Shown in pieces: positions 1 to 4,953 of a DNA stretch of 5,218 nt (within the stretch, counting starts at the first letter, position 1; each line of letters starts with the position of its first letter). A model generated the notes under the pieces. It did no database searches, was not told the origin of the DNA, and saw only the letters and a program-made list of their open reading frames with translations. Where the stretch lies: positions 1 through 5,218 of the forward strand of contig JALWRU010000265.1 in assembly GCA_026994095.1 (NCBI GenBank), in the 5' to 3' direction. The position numbers and the translations under genes are program-made. The stretch comes from Nitrospira sp. (GTDB taxonomy: Bacteria; Nitrospirota; JACRHL01).

Positions 1-251
1 CTCAGTAGTAGTTGAATCTAATCAACTCTTATCAAGCGTTCAAACCCGTACAAGCTTAAAACTTCATTCTATCCAGTTTTCAACGACCGAATCCCACGCC
101 ACGCACCCACTCCCGTGGGCCGTTTTGTGCAAGCCGCATATTCTGGAGGCTCTCCACCTTCCTGTCAATGGAAAGTTGGCATTCTTTTAAAGAAAAGTGA
201 TTCGGCATTTCAGTGAACAAAAATAACGCAACAAAAACAATGATGTGTGGG
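1..251. other. AT-rich intergenic region downstream of bioD
   Basis: No open frame here has a credible start and protein-like composition. The stretch is visibly richer in A and T than the rest of the window, especially 181-240. It contains an FNR-box-like dyad at 12-25, a weak hairpin (CCCAC-TCCC-GTGGG, 106-119) followed by TTTT at 123-126, a 13-bp palindrome TTCTTT-T-AAAGAA at 182-194, and a direct repeat AACAAAAA at 216-223 and 230-237. Read on the bioD strand, that repeat gives two TTTTTGTT tracts just after the bioD stop. No strong hairpin precedes these T tracts, so an intrinsic terminator for the biotin cluster is not convincingly visible. Confidence 0.6.
12..25. promoter_or_regulatory. 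FNR/ANR-box-like dyad
   Basis: TTGAA-TCTA-ATCAA matches 9 of the 10 defined bases of the E. coli FNR consensus TTGAT-N4-ATCAA. It lies inside a longer dyad, AGTTGA-N6-TCAACT (10-27). It overlaps the -10 of a weak candidate minus-strand promoter: TTGAAC at 43-38, a 17-bp spacer, then TAGATT at 20-15. Binding there would be expected to repress a gene lying left of the window. A site in an intergenic spacer of a window that also encodes a Crp/Fnr regulator is suggestive, but one match of this length can occur by chance. Confidence 0.35.
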
Positions 252-920
252 CTATGTCCGAATCGGAAAGAGTTCGTTTGCGATCCGCTTCAAGCTCGGT
301 TGAGGGTCGCCCCAGGGCAGGTTTTCCACAGGTAGGCCGGTCAGTGAACGGAGGGTTTCGGCATTTTGGTTGGCACTTTGGTCGGCCGGGTCAAACGGGC
401 CGTTCAATAGTATTGATACGATGTTGCAATTGGCAGCTTGTATGGCGGCGACTGTCAGGCAGGTGTGATTGATGGTGCCGAGGCCACTGCGGGCAACAAT
501 CATTACCGGGAGTTCCAGCGCAGCTGCCAGGTCGCCAATGGTTTTGGTGGCGTTAAGTGGCACTGCCCACCCACCGGCCCCTTCTACCAGCACTGGATCG
601 TGCTGTGCCGAGATGGTGTGAAATGTGGTGATGAGGTCAGGCAGTTGGATGTCGTGACCCTCTGCCCGCGCCGCCACCCACGGTGCCGCCGCCAGTTCAA
701 AACGGCTGGGGCAGACAGTGGTGATGGGCTGCCCACCCCCGGCCGCCTGTTGTAGCGCCAGCGCATCCGGCCCTGCTGCAAGTGTTGTGGGTACACCGGT
801 CTCCACCGGTTTGAATACACCCACCGGGCGCCCCGATTCCACCAACGCCCGCGCCAGGCCACAGGCGACTACGGTTTTACCCACGCCGGTGTCTGTCGCG
901 GTGATGAACAGCCCGTTCAC
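252..920 (-). CDS. bioD: ATP-dependent dethiobiotin synthetase BioD
   Basis: BioD carboxylates 7,8-diaminononanoate and closes the ureido ring using ATP, giving dethiobiotin, the penultimate step of biotin synthesis in the cytosol. The GTG start at 920 gives 222 aa, close to the 225 aa of E. coli BioD. The P-loop TDTGVGKT has its lysine at residue 15 and KPVETG has its lysine at 37, the same numbering as the E. coli enzyme. Further family marks are DALALQ, the VEGAGGW block that binds substrate and phosphate, SGLGTINH, and a C-terminal LPW. The frame stays open to 1085, but that extension has no family similarity and runs inside the upstream gene. The start overlaps the SDR stop as GTGA (920-917) behind only a weak Shine-Dalgarno sequence, so translational coupling is likely. 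It appears to be the last gene of the cluster. Confidence 0.96.
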   Translation of the reverse strand: MNGLFITATDTGVGKTVVACGLARALVESGRPVGVFKPVETGVPTTLAAGPDALALQQAAGGGQPITTVCPSRFELAAAPWVAARAEGHDIQLPDLITTFHTISAQHDPVLVEGAGGWAVPLNATKTIGDLAAALELPVMIVARSGLGTINHTCLTVAAIQAANCNIVSILLNGPFDPADQSANQNAETLRSLTGLPVENLPWGDPQPSLKRIANELFPIRT

Positions 921-1678
921 AGCACCGCCGGTAGACGGGAATGCAGGTGAAAGGTCTGGCCAGTGGCGGAAGGGAATTCCATCAGGGTGGCGATAAAGCG
1001 GGCCACCTGTTGCGGTTGGCAGAGGTGGTCCAGCGCGTGTCGCTGCAAAATAGCCGCTTGAGCGGCGCTGTTCAGTGCCTGCCACATGATGGTTTCCATG
1101 GGGCCTGGAATCACCGTATTGATGCGCACCCCCTTGGTTGCCAGTGGGCGGGCGGCCGATTGGGTCAGGGCTTCAAGCCCCGCCTTGGCAGCCGCGTAGG
1201 CAATTTGTCCGACGCGCCCCGCTTGCCCTGCGCCGGAGCCGATCAGCGCTACCAAGCCGCCGGGGGCCAGCCTTAGTTGCTCAATCAACGCAGACGCAGC
1301 GGTCAGGTGGCTGTGGATAACTGCTTGCCATTGGTCTTCATTTAACCGACTGGATTGACCATCATGCATAGCCCCGGCAGCGTGGATTAATAAAACAAAC
1401 GATTGGTCTATTAGAGTGTTGGCGCTGGTAATGAAATCAGTGAGTTTGTTGGGGTCGGACAGGTCGGCAGAGAGGGGGTATGCGGTGCCGCCTGCCCGTT
1501 GGATTTGCTCCGCCATGTGTTCGGTTCTGGCCACCTGCTGATGGCAGTGCAGTACCAGCGGATGCCCTCGCCGGGCAAATTCTGCGGCCAGCGCCTGCCC
1601 CAGCCCGCCGGAGGCACCGGTAATCAGTACCGGGCCGGGGGATGGGTCGGCGGGCCGATCGGGTGAAGAGGCTGTCAT
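917..1678 (-). CDS. Short-chain dehydrogenase/reductase inside the biotin cluster (FabG-like)
   Basis: This is a classical-type SDR of 253 aa, probably an NAD(P)H-dependent cytosolic oxidoreductase; the substrate cannot be read from sequence. A Rossmann motif TGASGGLG lies at residues 20-27, an acidic ADL at 71-73, catalytic Ser148, and YAAAK with Tyr161 and Lys165. The 13-residue Ser-Tyr spacing is that of FabG. PGPMET at 191-196 and a C-terminal TGQTF are also typical. Two deviations are visible: the usual NNAG is HAAG (99-102), and the tetrad Asn position of helix 4 reads His (about 124). The ATG at 1678 was chosen because it lies 4 bp after the bioF stop with GGTGG upstream and places the Rossmann motif normally; a longer reading to 1744 would intrude into bioF. 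The stop overlaps the bioD start. Its position suggests a role in making or modifying the pimeloyl precursor (inference). It could instead be an unrelated SDR. Confidence 0.9.
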   Translation of the reverse strand: MTASSPDRPADPSPGPVLITGASGGLGQALAAEFARRGHPLVLHCHQQVARTEHMAEQIQRAGGTAYPLSADLSDPNKLTDFITSANTLIDQSFVLLIHAAGAMHDGQSSRLNEDQWQAVIHSHLTAASALIEQLRLAPGGLVALIGSGAGQAGRVGQIAYAAAKAGLEALTQSAARPLATKGVRINTVIPGPMETIMWQALNSAAQAAILQRHALDHLCQPQQVARFIATLMEFPSATGQTFHLHSRLPAVL

Positions 1679-1682
1679 TGAA

Positions 1683-2843
1683 CTAGCCACCGGATGGTCG
1701 GGGCGGTTTGTCGATGGCGGCAAGGGCCTTGTCCAGGTGGGCATGGGTATGGTCGCACATGACCGTCACCCGCAGCCGACTGGTACCCTCCGGTACGGTG
1801 GGAGGCCGCACAGCCGCCGCTAAAATTCCACTCTCCAGCAGACGCTCACTCAACGCGGCGGCTTGCGTAGTGTCGCCTACCAGTAACGGCAGAATGGGGG
1901 TATTGCAGTCAGGCACATTCCAGCCCAGCGCCTTGAGGCCGTTGGCCAGATAGGTGCGGTTGGACTGTAGGGCTTCACGTCGTTGCTGGCCTTCGTCAGA
2001 CATCACAATCTCCAGCGCGGCCAAGGCCCCCGCGGCAATGGCCGGGGGCAGGGCGGTGGTGAAGATAAAACTACGGGCCCGGTTGACCAGATAGTCGATC
2101 AGGTCGGCAGAGCCCGCCACAAACGCGCCGTAACCGCCCAATGCCTTGCCCAATGTACCCATCTGCACAGGCACTTGTGTGCTGTTAAGGCCCGCCAGAT
2201 GCACGCTGCCGCTACCGTCGTCCGCCAGCACGCCGGTGCCGTGGGCGTCGTCCACCAGCAACGTGGCGCTGTGGCGGGTGCAAAGGTCGGCCAGTTCCCT
2301 TAACGGGGCCAGATCGCCGTCCATGCTGAACACCCCGTCGGTCGCCACCAGTACAGGCCCCTCGGTTCGCCGCAAGCGTCTATTCAGTTGGTTGTTATCC
2401 CGGTGGGGGTAGGTTCGCAGGGACGCACCCGACAGGCGTGCGCCGTCGATGAGGCTGGCATGGTTGAGGCGGTCACAGTAGACCGTGCCGTCTTCTGCCA
2501 GTGCCTGTAGCAACCCCAGATTCGCGGTATAGCCGGAGCCAAACAGCAGCGCTGACTCGGTCCCTTTGAAGGTCGCCAGCCGCGCCTCCAGCGTCTCAAA
2601 TACCTCGTGGTTGCCGCAGATCAAGCGTGCCGCCCCGGCCCCTAAACCGGCGCTGGACAGCATGGTTTTGGCCGCCTCAATCACCTTGGGGTGGTGCGCC
2701 AACCCCAGATAGTTGTTGGAGGACAGATTGACCACGACCTTGCCCCGGTAGGTAATCTCCGGCCCCTGTGCGCTGGTCACCGGGTGGCGTTGGCGATAGG
2801 TGCCTGCGGCGTGCAGGCGGTCGAGTTGGGCGCGGTAGGTCAC
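1683..2843 (-). CDS. bioF: 8-amino-7-oxononanoate synthase BioF
   Basis: BioF is a PLP-dependent alpha-oxoamine synthase that condenses L-alanine with pimeloyl-ACP or pimeloyl-CoA, releasing CO2 and giving KAPA, the first step of biotin ring assembly. Visible marks are NLSSNNYLGL (39-48), substrate-pocket LGAGAARLICG (67-77), LFGSGYTAN (100-108), NHAS with His128 stacking on PLP, DGVFSMDGD (169-177), DDAHGTG (198-204), and TLGKALGGYG with the Schiff-base Lys233. The neighbouring 2-amino-3-ketobutyrate ligases share this fold, but adjacency to bioD favours BioF. The GTG at 2843 gives 386 aa (E. coli 384) and starts the N-terminal helix at the usual place. AAAGGA lies 12 bp upstream, a slightly long spacing. 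A TTG at 2882 is the alternative. The frame continues back through the tRNA gene, which cannot be coding. It is the first gene of this cluster. Confidence 0.95.
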   Translation of the reverse strand: MTYRAQLDRLHAAGTYRQRHPVTSAQGPEITYRGKVVVNLSSNNYLGLAHHPKVIEAAKTMLSSAGLGAGAARLICGNHEVFETLEARLATFKGTESALLFGSGYTANLGLLQALAEDGTVYCDRLNHASLIDGARLSGASLRTYPHRDNNQLNRRLRRTEGPVLVATDGVFSMDGDLAPLRELADLCTRHSATLLVDDAHGTGVLADDGSGSVHLAGLNSTQVPVQMGTLGKALGGYGAFVAGSADLIDYLVNRARSFIFTTALPPAIAAGALAALEIVMSDEGQQRREALQSNRTYLANGLKALGWNVPDCNTPILPLLVGDTTQAAALSERLLESGILAAAVRPPTVPEGTSRLRVTVMCDHTHAHLDKALAAIDKPPRPSGG

Positions 2844-2903
2844 AGGCGCGGTTTTTCCTTTGAGATCGACCGGTTGGCACAATCTGTTGAATCGGGGCGC
2901 TCC

Positions 2904-2909
2904 AGTATA
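2904..2909 (-). promoter_or_regulatory. Candidate -10 element for bioF
   Basis: On the minus strand TATACT differs from the sigma-70 -10 consensus at one position. It would place the transcription start near 2897, about 54 bases before the GTG of bioF. No recognisable -35 hexamer lies 16-18 bp upstream, so the promoter may be weak or need an activator. No BirA-type operator (TTGTAAACC with its inverted copy) is visible in 2844-2982, so regulation by biotin is not evident from sequence. Confidence 0.35.
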
Positions 2910-2933
2910 CGGCACCTGACGACCGGGCCGTGC

Positions 2934-2962
2934 TTGACAGTGTATCGTCCCGGCCTCACCAT
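2934..2962 (+). promoter_or_regulatory. Candidate promoter of tRNA-Leu
   Basis: A perfect -35 hexamer TTGACA lies at 2934-2939. A 17-bp spacer puts the -10 at 2957-2962, which reads CACCAT and is a poor match (3 of 6). The predicted start, near 2969, is about 14 bases before the mature tRNA, a normal tRNA leader. The element lies back to back with the bioF -10, so the two divergent promoters crowd the same 60 bp. Confidence 0.45.
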
Positions 2963-2982
2963 CCACCGATCCACTGGCCCAT

Positions 2983-3067
<85 letters not shown>

Positions 3068-3096
3068 GCCGGTGGGGCTGTTTGGGGTATCTTGCC

Positions 3097-3105
3097 TGAG
3101 GAGGT
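3097..3105 (+). promoter_or_regulatory. Strong ribosome binding site of the 53-aa gene
   Basis: TGAGGAGGT is close to the full anti-Shine-Dalgarno complement and ends 5 bases before the ATG at 3111. It is the strongest such site I see in the window and is the main reason to call the small gene that follows it real, starting at 3111 rather than at earlier starts inside the tRNA. Confidence 0.7.
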
Positions 3106-3110
3106 CTGCA

Positions 3111-3272
3111 ATGCGTTGCACCGGAGGGTGGTGGCTGGTCGCGGTGTTACTGCTTTCCGGCGGCTATCGGCAGGTGCGGTACCGTTCCAGCGAGGTGGTG
3201 TTCGGGCTGAGTACCGAACAGTTCAAGATTCGTATGTCCGGGCCGTTATTGCAGCTTCAGCTTGCGTTCTAG
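3111..3272 (+). CDS. Small hypothetical protein with one hydrophobic segment (53 aa)
   Basis: I do not recognise a family. The product begins with Met-Arg-Cys-Thr and then a short hydrophobic run, WWLVAVLLL (residues 7-15), flanked by Arg at 2 and by Arg20, Arg23 and Arg25. This fits a single-pass inner-membrane anchor or an uncleaved signal; there is no lipobox cysteine after the hydrophobic run. The remaining 30 or so residues alternate hydrophobic and polar side chains (SEVVFGLSTEQFKIRM, then LLQLQLAF), suggesting a few beta strands. Support is the near-perfect ribosome binding site. The gene starts 43 bases after the tRNA and ends in CTAG shared with the stop of the convergent regulator gene. 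Length alone cannot exclude a chance frame. Confidence 0.6.
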   Translation: MRCTGGWWLVAVLLLSGGYRQVRYRSSEVVFGLSTEQFKIRMSGPLLQLQLAF

Positions 3273-4012
3273 CCGACCGGAGCCGCCGATCGGGGCACTC
3301 CCAAATGGAGTCCGCCGCGCCGTTCCAGCGCGGCTTGGTCCTTGATCATGATATGGCCGTGCAGGTCGGCCAGCAGGCCGTCGCGTTTGAGGCCGCTCAC
3401 CAGCCGGATGGTGGTCTCAAGGGTGGCGCCGATCACCTCGGCAATCTCTTCGCGGGTGAGCCGCAGGCGGATGCGGATGCCGCCTTCGTGGGCCTCTCCA
3501 TCGGAGGCGGCCAACTCCAGCAGGAAGCCGATCAGCCGGTGGCGGGCATCCTGAGTGGCCAGCCGCTCCACCCGGCGCTCCAGCTTGTGCATGGATTCGG
3601 CCATGCGGTGAACCAGATTCATGGCCAGTTTGGGGGTTTCGTCGATGGTCTCCATGAGGGTGGCGCGGCTGACAAAACAGACCACCGCGTCTTCCATGGC
3701 CTGAGCGGTAGCACCGTTGCGCCCGTCGGACCGGAACAGGTCGTCCTCGGCCAGTGTGTCGCCACTGCCCTGAATCCGCACAATGGTCTGCCGCCCTCCA
3801 CGGCCCGCTCGTACCAGCTTTACGGTGCCCTGACAGACGGTATAGAGACCGGTGCAGGCGCTGCCCTCGTGATAGATCACGTCACCTTTGCGATAGCGGG
3901 ATGGCAGACACAGGTCGGCCATCTCACCAGGACGGGAGTCGGACAGCCCTTCCCAGATGGTGCGGTCGGCAATGGTGCAGGTGCTGCATTGGGGTAGGGT
4001 GGTTTTGGACAT
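3269..4012 (-). CDS. Crp/Fnr-family transcriptional regulator
   Basis: This 247-aa protein is a DNA-binding dimer of the Crp/Fnr family. The N-terminal cyclic-nucleotide-binding-like beta roll spans about residues 23-120 (YRKGDVIYHEG at 40-50, GLYTVCQGTVKL at 55-66). A long dimerisation helix runs about 126-155. A winged helix-turn-helix occupies about 157-225, with recognition helix LETTIRLVSGLKRDGLL (198-214). Glu199 and Arg203 fit the E-xx-[S]-R pattern of FNR, with Ile in place of Ser. Cysteines 9 and 12 (CSTC) and Cys112 (VVC, aligned with FNR Cys122) suggest iron-sulphur or thiol sensing, but the third N-terminal ligand expected near residue 18 is Thr. Cys35, Cys53 and Cys60 are extra. 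GAGGA lies 8 bases before the ATG. It is divergent from the CBS/cytochrome genes and is a plausible regulator of them. It may instead sense NO, redox state or a nucleotide. Confidence 0.93.
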   Translation of the reverse strand: MSKTTLPQCSTCTIADRTIWEGLSDSRPGEMADLCLPSRYRKGDVIYHEGSACTGLYTVCQGTVKLVRAGRGGRQTIVRIQGSGDTLAEDDLFRSDGRNGATAQAMEDAVVCFVSRATLMETIDETPKLAMNLVHRMAESMHKLERRVERLATQDARHRLIGFLLELAASDGEAHEGGIRIRLRLTREEIAEVIGATLETTIRLVSGLKRDGLLADLHGHIMIKDQAALERRGGLHLGVPRSAAPVG

Positions 4013-4044
4013 GCGCTACATCCTCAAATATACAACCTGGAATC

Positions 4045-4059
4045 GCCACAGTCTGTGGC
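4045..4059. promoter_or_regulatory. Perfect 15-bp palindrome upstream of the Crp/Fnr gene
   Basis: GCCACAG-T-CTGTGGC is a perfect 7-1-7 inverted repeat centred 40 bp before the regulator ATG. It is the same design as the palindrome at 4455-4469 before the CBS gene, sharing G-Y-CACA-S in each half. It is a good candidate operator, possibly for autoregulation. The CACA-N3-TGTG geometry is not the usual TTGAT-N4-ATCAA or TGTGA-N6-TCACA layout of Crp/Fnr sites, so the binding protein is unknown. Confidence 0.5.
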
Positions 4060-4247
4060 CTGCCAGGTGAACTAACTGCCGCTGACCGCCTAGGTCTAGC
4101 AAGTGCCGGGCCAGTTCCGTACCGGAGTGCGACCTAACCAGTATTAATGGTGGCAATCGGTGTAGCTGAGCGGGGCAGCGCATATTCGGACAGGCGTTCC
4201 GCCGCCACATGACAGCGTAATTCAGGTGAGGCAATAGAGGACAAAGG

Positions 4248-4292
4248 GGGGCAGACGGGGCATTGTGCCCCGCCGCTGAGGCAGTCTGCCCC
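4248..4292. repeat. Nested inverted repeat (hairpin within a hairpin)
   Basis: The outer arms GGGGCAGAC (4248-4256) and GTCTGCCCC (4284-4292) are a perfect 9-bp inverted repeat. They enclose an inner perfect hairpin GGGGCA-TTG-TGCCCC (4257-4262 and 4266-4271). No T tract follows on either strand, so it is not a standard intrinsic terminator. It could fold in RNA from either strand or extrude as a cruciform. Confidence 0.6.
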
Positions 4293-4323
4293 TTCTGGAC
4301 CGGGTGGGTGTGGTGAAGCGAAT

Positions 4324-4338
4324 GGGGCGGGCCGCCCC
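4324..4338. repeat. GC-rich inverted repeat followed by GATC-rich palindrome
   Basis: GGGGCG-GGC-CGCCCC is a perfect 6-3-6 inverted repeat. It is followed directly by the 10-bp palindrome CGATCGATCG (4338-4347) and then an A-rich run (ACAAAAAATATA). Its GGGGC/GCCCC arms resemble those of the nested repeat 32 bp to the left. Without a T tract after the stem it is not a clear terminator on either strand. Confidence 0.5.
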
Positions 4339-4454
4339 GATCGATCGACAAAAAATATAGCAGGCGCTGTAGTTGCGCGGGCTGGGCTGGTTTTTGATTA
4401 ACGAATCGGGCGTCGTTGTTCAGGGTGGCACGGAGTCTGAAAGTGAGTAGTCGT

Positions 4455-4469
4455 GTCACACCGTGTGAC
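4455..4469. promoter_or_regulatory. Perfect 15-bp palindrome upstream of the CBS-domain gene
   Basis: GTCACAC-C-GTGTGAC is a perfect 7-1-7 inverted repeat centred 66 bp before the CBS-gene ATG. With the palindrome at 4045-4059 it defines GYCACAS-N-STGTGRC. A half-conserved FNR-like sequence TTGAT-TGCG-ACCCA (4471-4484, 8 of 10 bases) begins two bases after it. The cluster looks like a regulator landing zone, though the promoter itself is not clear. Confidence 0.5.
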
Positions 4470-4527
4470 GTTGATTGCGACCCATCGTTGGTGGCGAGCA
4501 GGGCTTTTAACCTTGAGGGAGTACACC

Positions 4528-4929
4528 ATGTTGATTGTGAAGGATGTGCTGACCCGCAATGTGGTCTGGGCAGCGCCGGAGACTACCGTTCATTCGCTGA
4601 GTGCAACCATGATGGAGCGGGGTATCGGCAGTGTCTTTATTGAGGCAGGCGAGCAGGGCGAAGTGGGCATTGTCACCGAGACGGACGTCGTTCGTAAGGT
4701 AGTTGCAGGGGACCGTATTCCCTATGTAACATCGGCGGCAGAGATCATGAGTAGCCCACTGATTACCATCGATATCGGTGCCAGTGCCTATCAGGCGCAG
4801 GAGCTCATGGATCAGAAGCGGGTACTGCATCTGGGCGTGACTGAGGCGGATGAATTGGTGGGTATGGTCTCCATTCGGGATCTGATCCACCCTTATGAGC
4901 ATTTTGAACGAGGGCGGACCTGGGAGTAA
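4528..4929 (+). CDS. Two-CBS-domain protein (CBS pair)
   Basis: The 133-aa product is a stand-alone Bateman module. CBS domain 1 spans about residues 4-63, from VKDVLTRN to VVAGDR. CBS domain 2 spans about 71-127, from AAEIMSSPL to IHPYE. Each domain ends with the typical nucleotide-site pattern, GIVTETDV in the first and GMVSIRDL in the second, whose Asp usually contacts ribose. Such pairs commonly bind AMP, ATP or other adenosyl ligands and act as energy sensors for partner proteins; no catalytic or DNA-binding domain is attached. The ATG at 4528 has GAGGGAG 6 bases upstream. A longer reading from a GTG at 4453 would run through the palindrome and adds nothing CBS-like. It is followed after 24 bp by the cytochrome gene, so the two probably form an operon. 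The partner and ligand are unknown. Confidence 0.92.
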   Translation: MLIVKDVLTRNVVWAAPETTVHSLSATMMERGIGSVFIEAGEQGEVGIVTETDVVRKVVAGDRIPYVTSAAEIMSSPLITIDIGASAYQAQELMDQKRVLHLGVTEADELVGMVSIRDLIHPYEHFERGRTWE

Positions 4930-4953
4930 CCCCGGGCCTGAAAAGGACGCACC

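Larger units (their letters stand above)
4013..4527. other. 515-bp divergent intergenic region with many inverted repeats
   Basis: This stretch separates the regulator gene (minus) from the CBS gene (plus). Open frames exist here, the longest on the minus strand from a GTG at 4459 to 4016, but its product is low in acidic residues, rich in His, Pro, Arg and Gln, has no ribosome binding site and resembles no family I know. The region instead holds two matching 15-bp palindromes near its ends, a nested hairpin at 4248-4292, a further GC-rich hairpin at 4324-4338 followed by CGATCGATCG (4338-4347), and several TTGAT half-sites (4394, 4471). No strong sigma-70 promoter is recognisable for either flanking gene. 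A structured RNA is possible but unproven. Confidence 0.6.

Noticed and set aside
106..126. CCCAC-TCCC-GTGGG hairpin followed by TTTT as an intrinsic terminator
   Set aside because: The stem is only 5 bp, the T run is short and offset, and it points along the plus strand where no upstream gene is visible.
921..1085. N-terminal extension of the bioD frame
   Set aside because: It lies wholly within the SDR gene. BioD homology, including the P-loop at residue 9-16, begins directly after the GTG at 920.
941..1276. Plus-strand frames opposite bioD, the SDR and bioF
   Set aside because: They are antisense shadows of three well-recognised genes and have no ribosome binding sites or domains of their own.
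1679..1744. Earlier ATG for the SDR at 1744
   Set aside because: It would overlap the end of bioF by about 60 bp with a Pro/Thr-rich leader. The ATG at 1678 is placed directly after the bioF stop.
4027..4032. TATATT (minus strand) as the -10 of the Crp/Fnr gene
   Set aside because: Transcription would start near 4020, after the GAGGA ribosome binding site at 4025-4021, leaving a message without it. A promoter further upstream is more likely.
4016..4459. 147-codon minus-strand frame in the divergent intergenic region
   Set aside because: It has a GTG start without a ribosome binding site, unbalanced composition, no domain, and crosses all the inverted repeats. It is treated as non-coding, although conservation was not testable.
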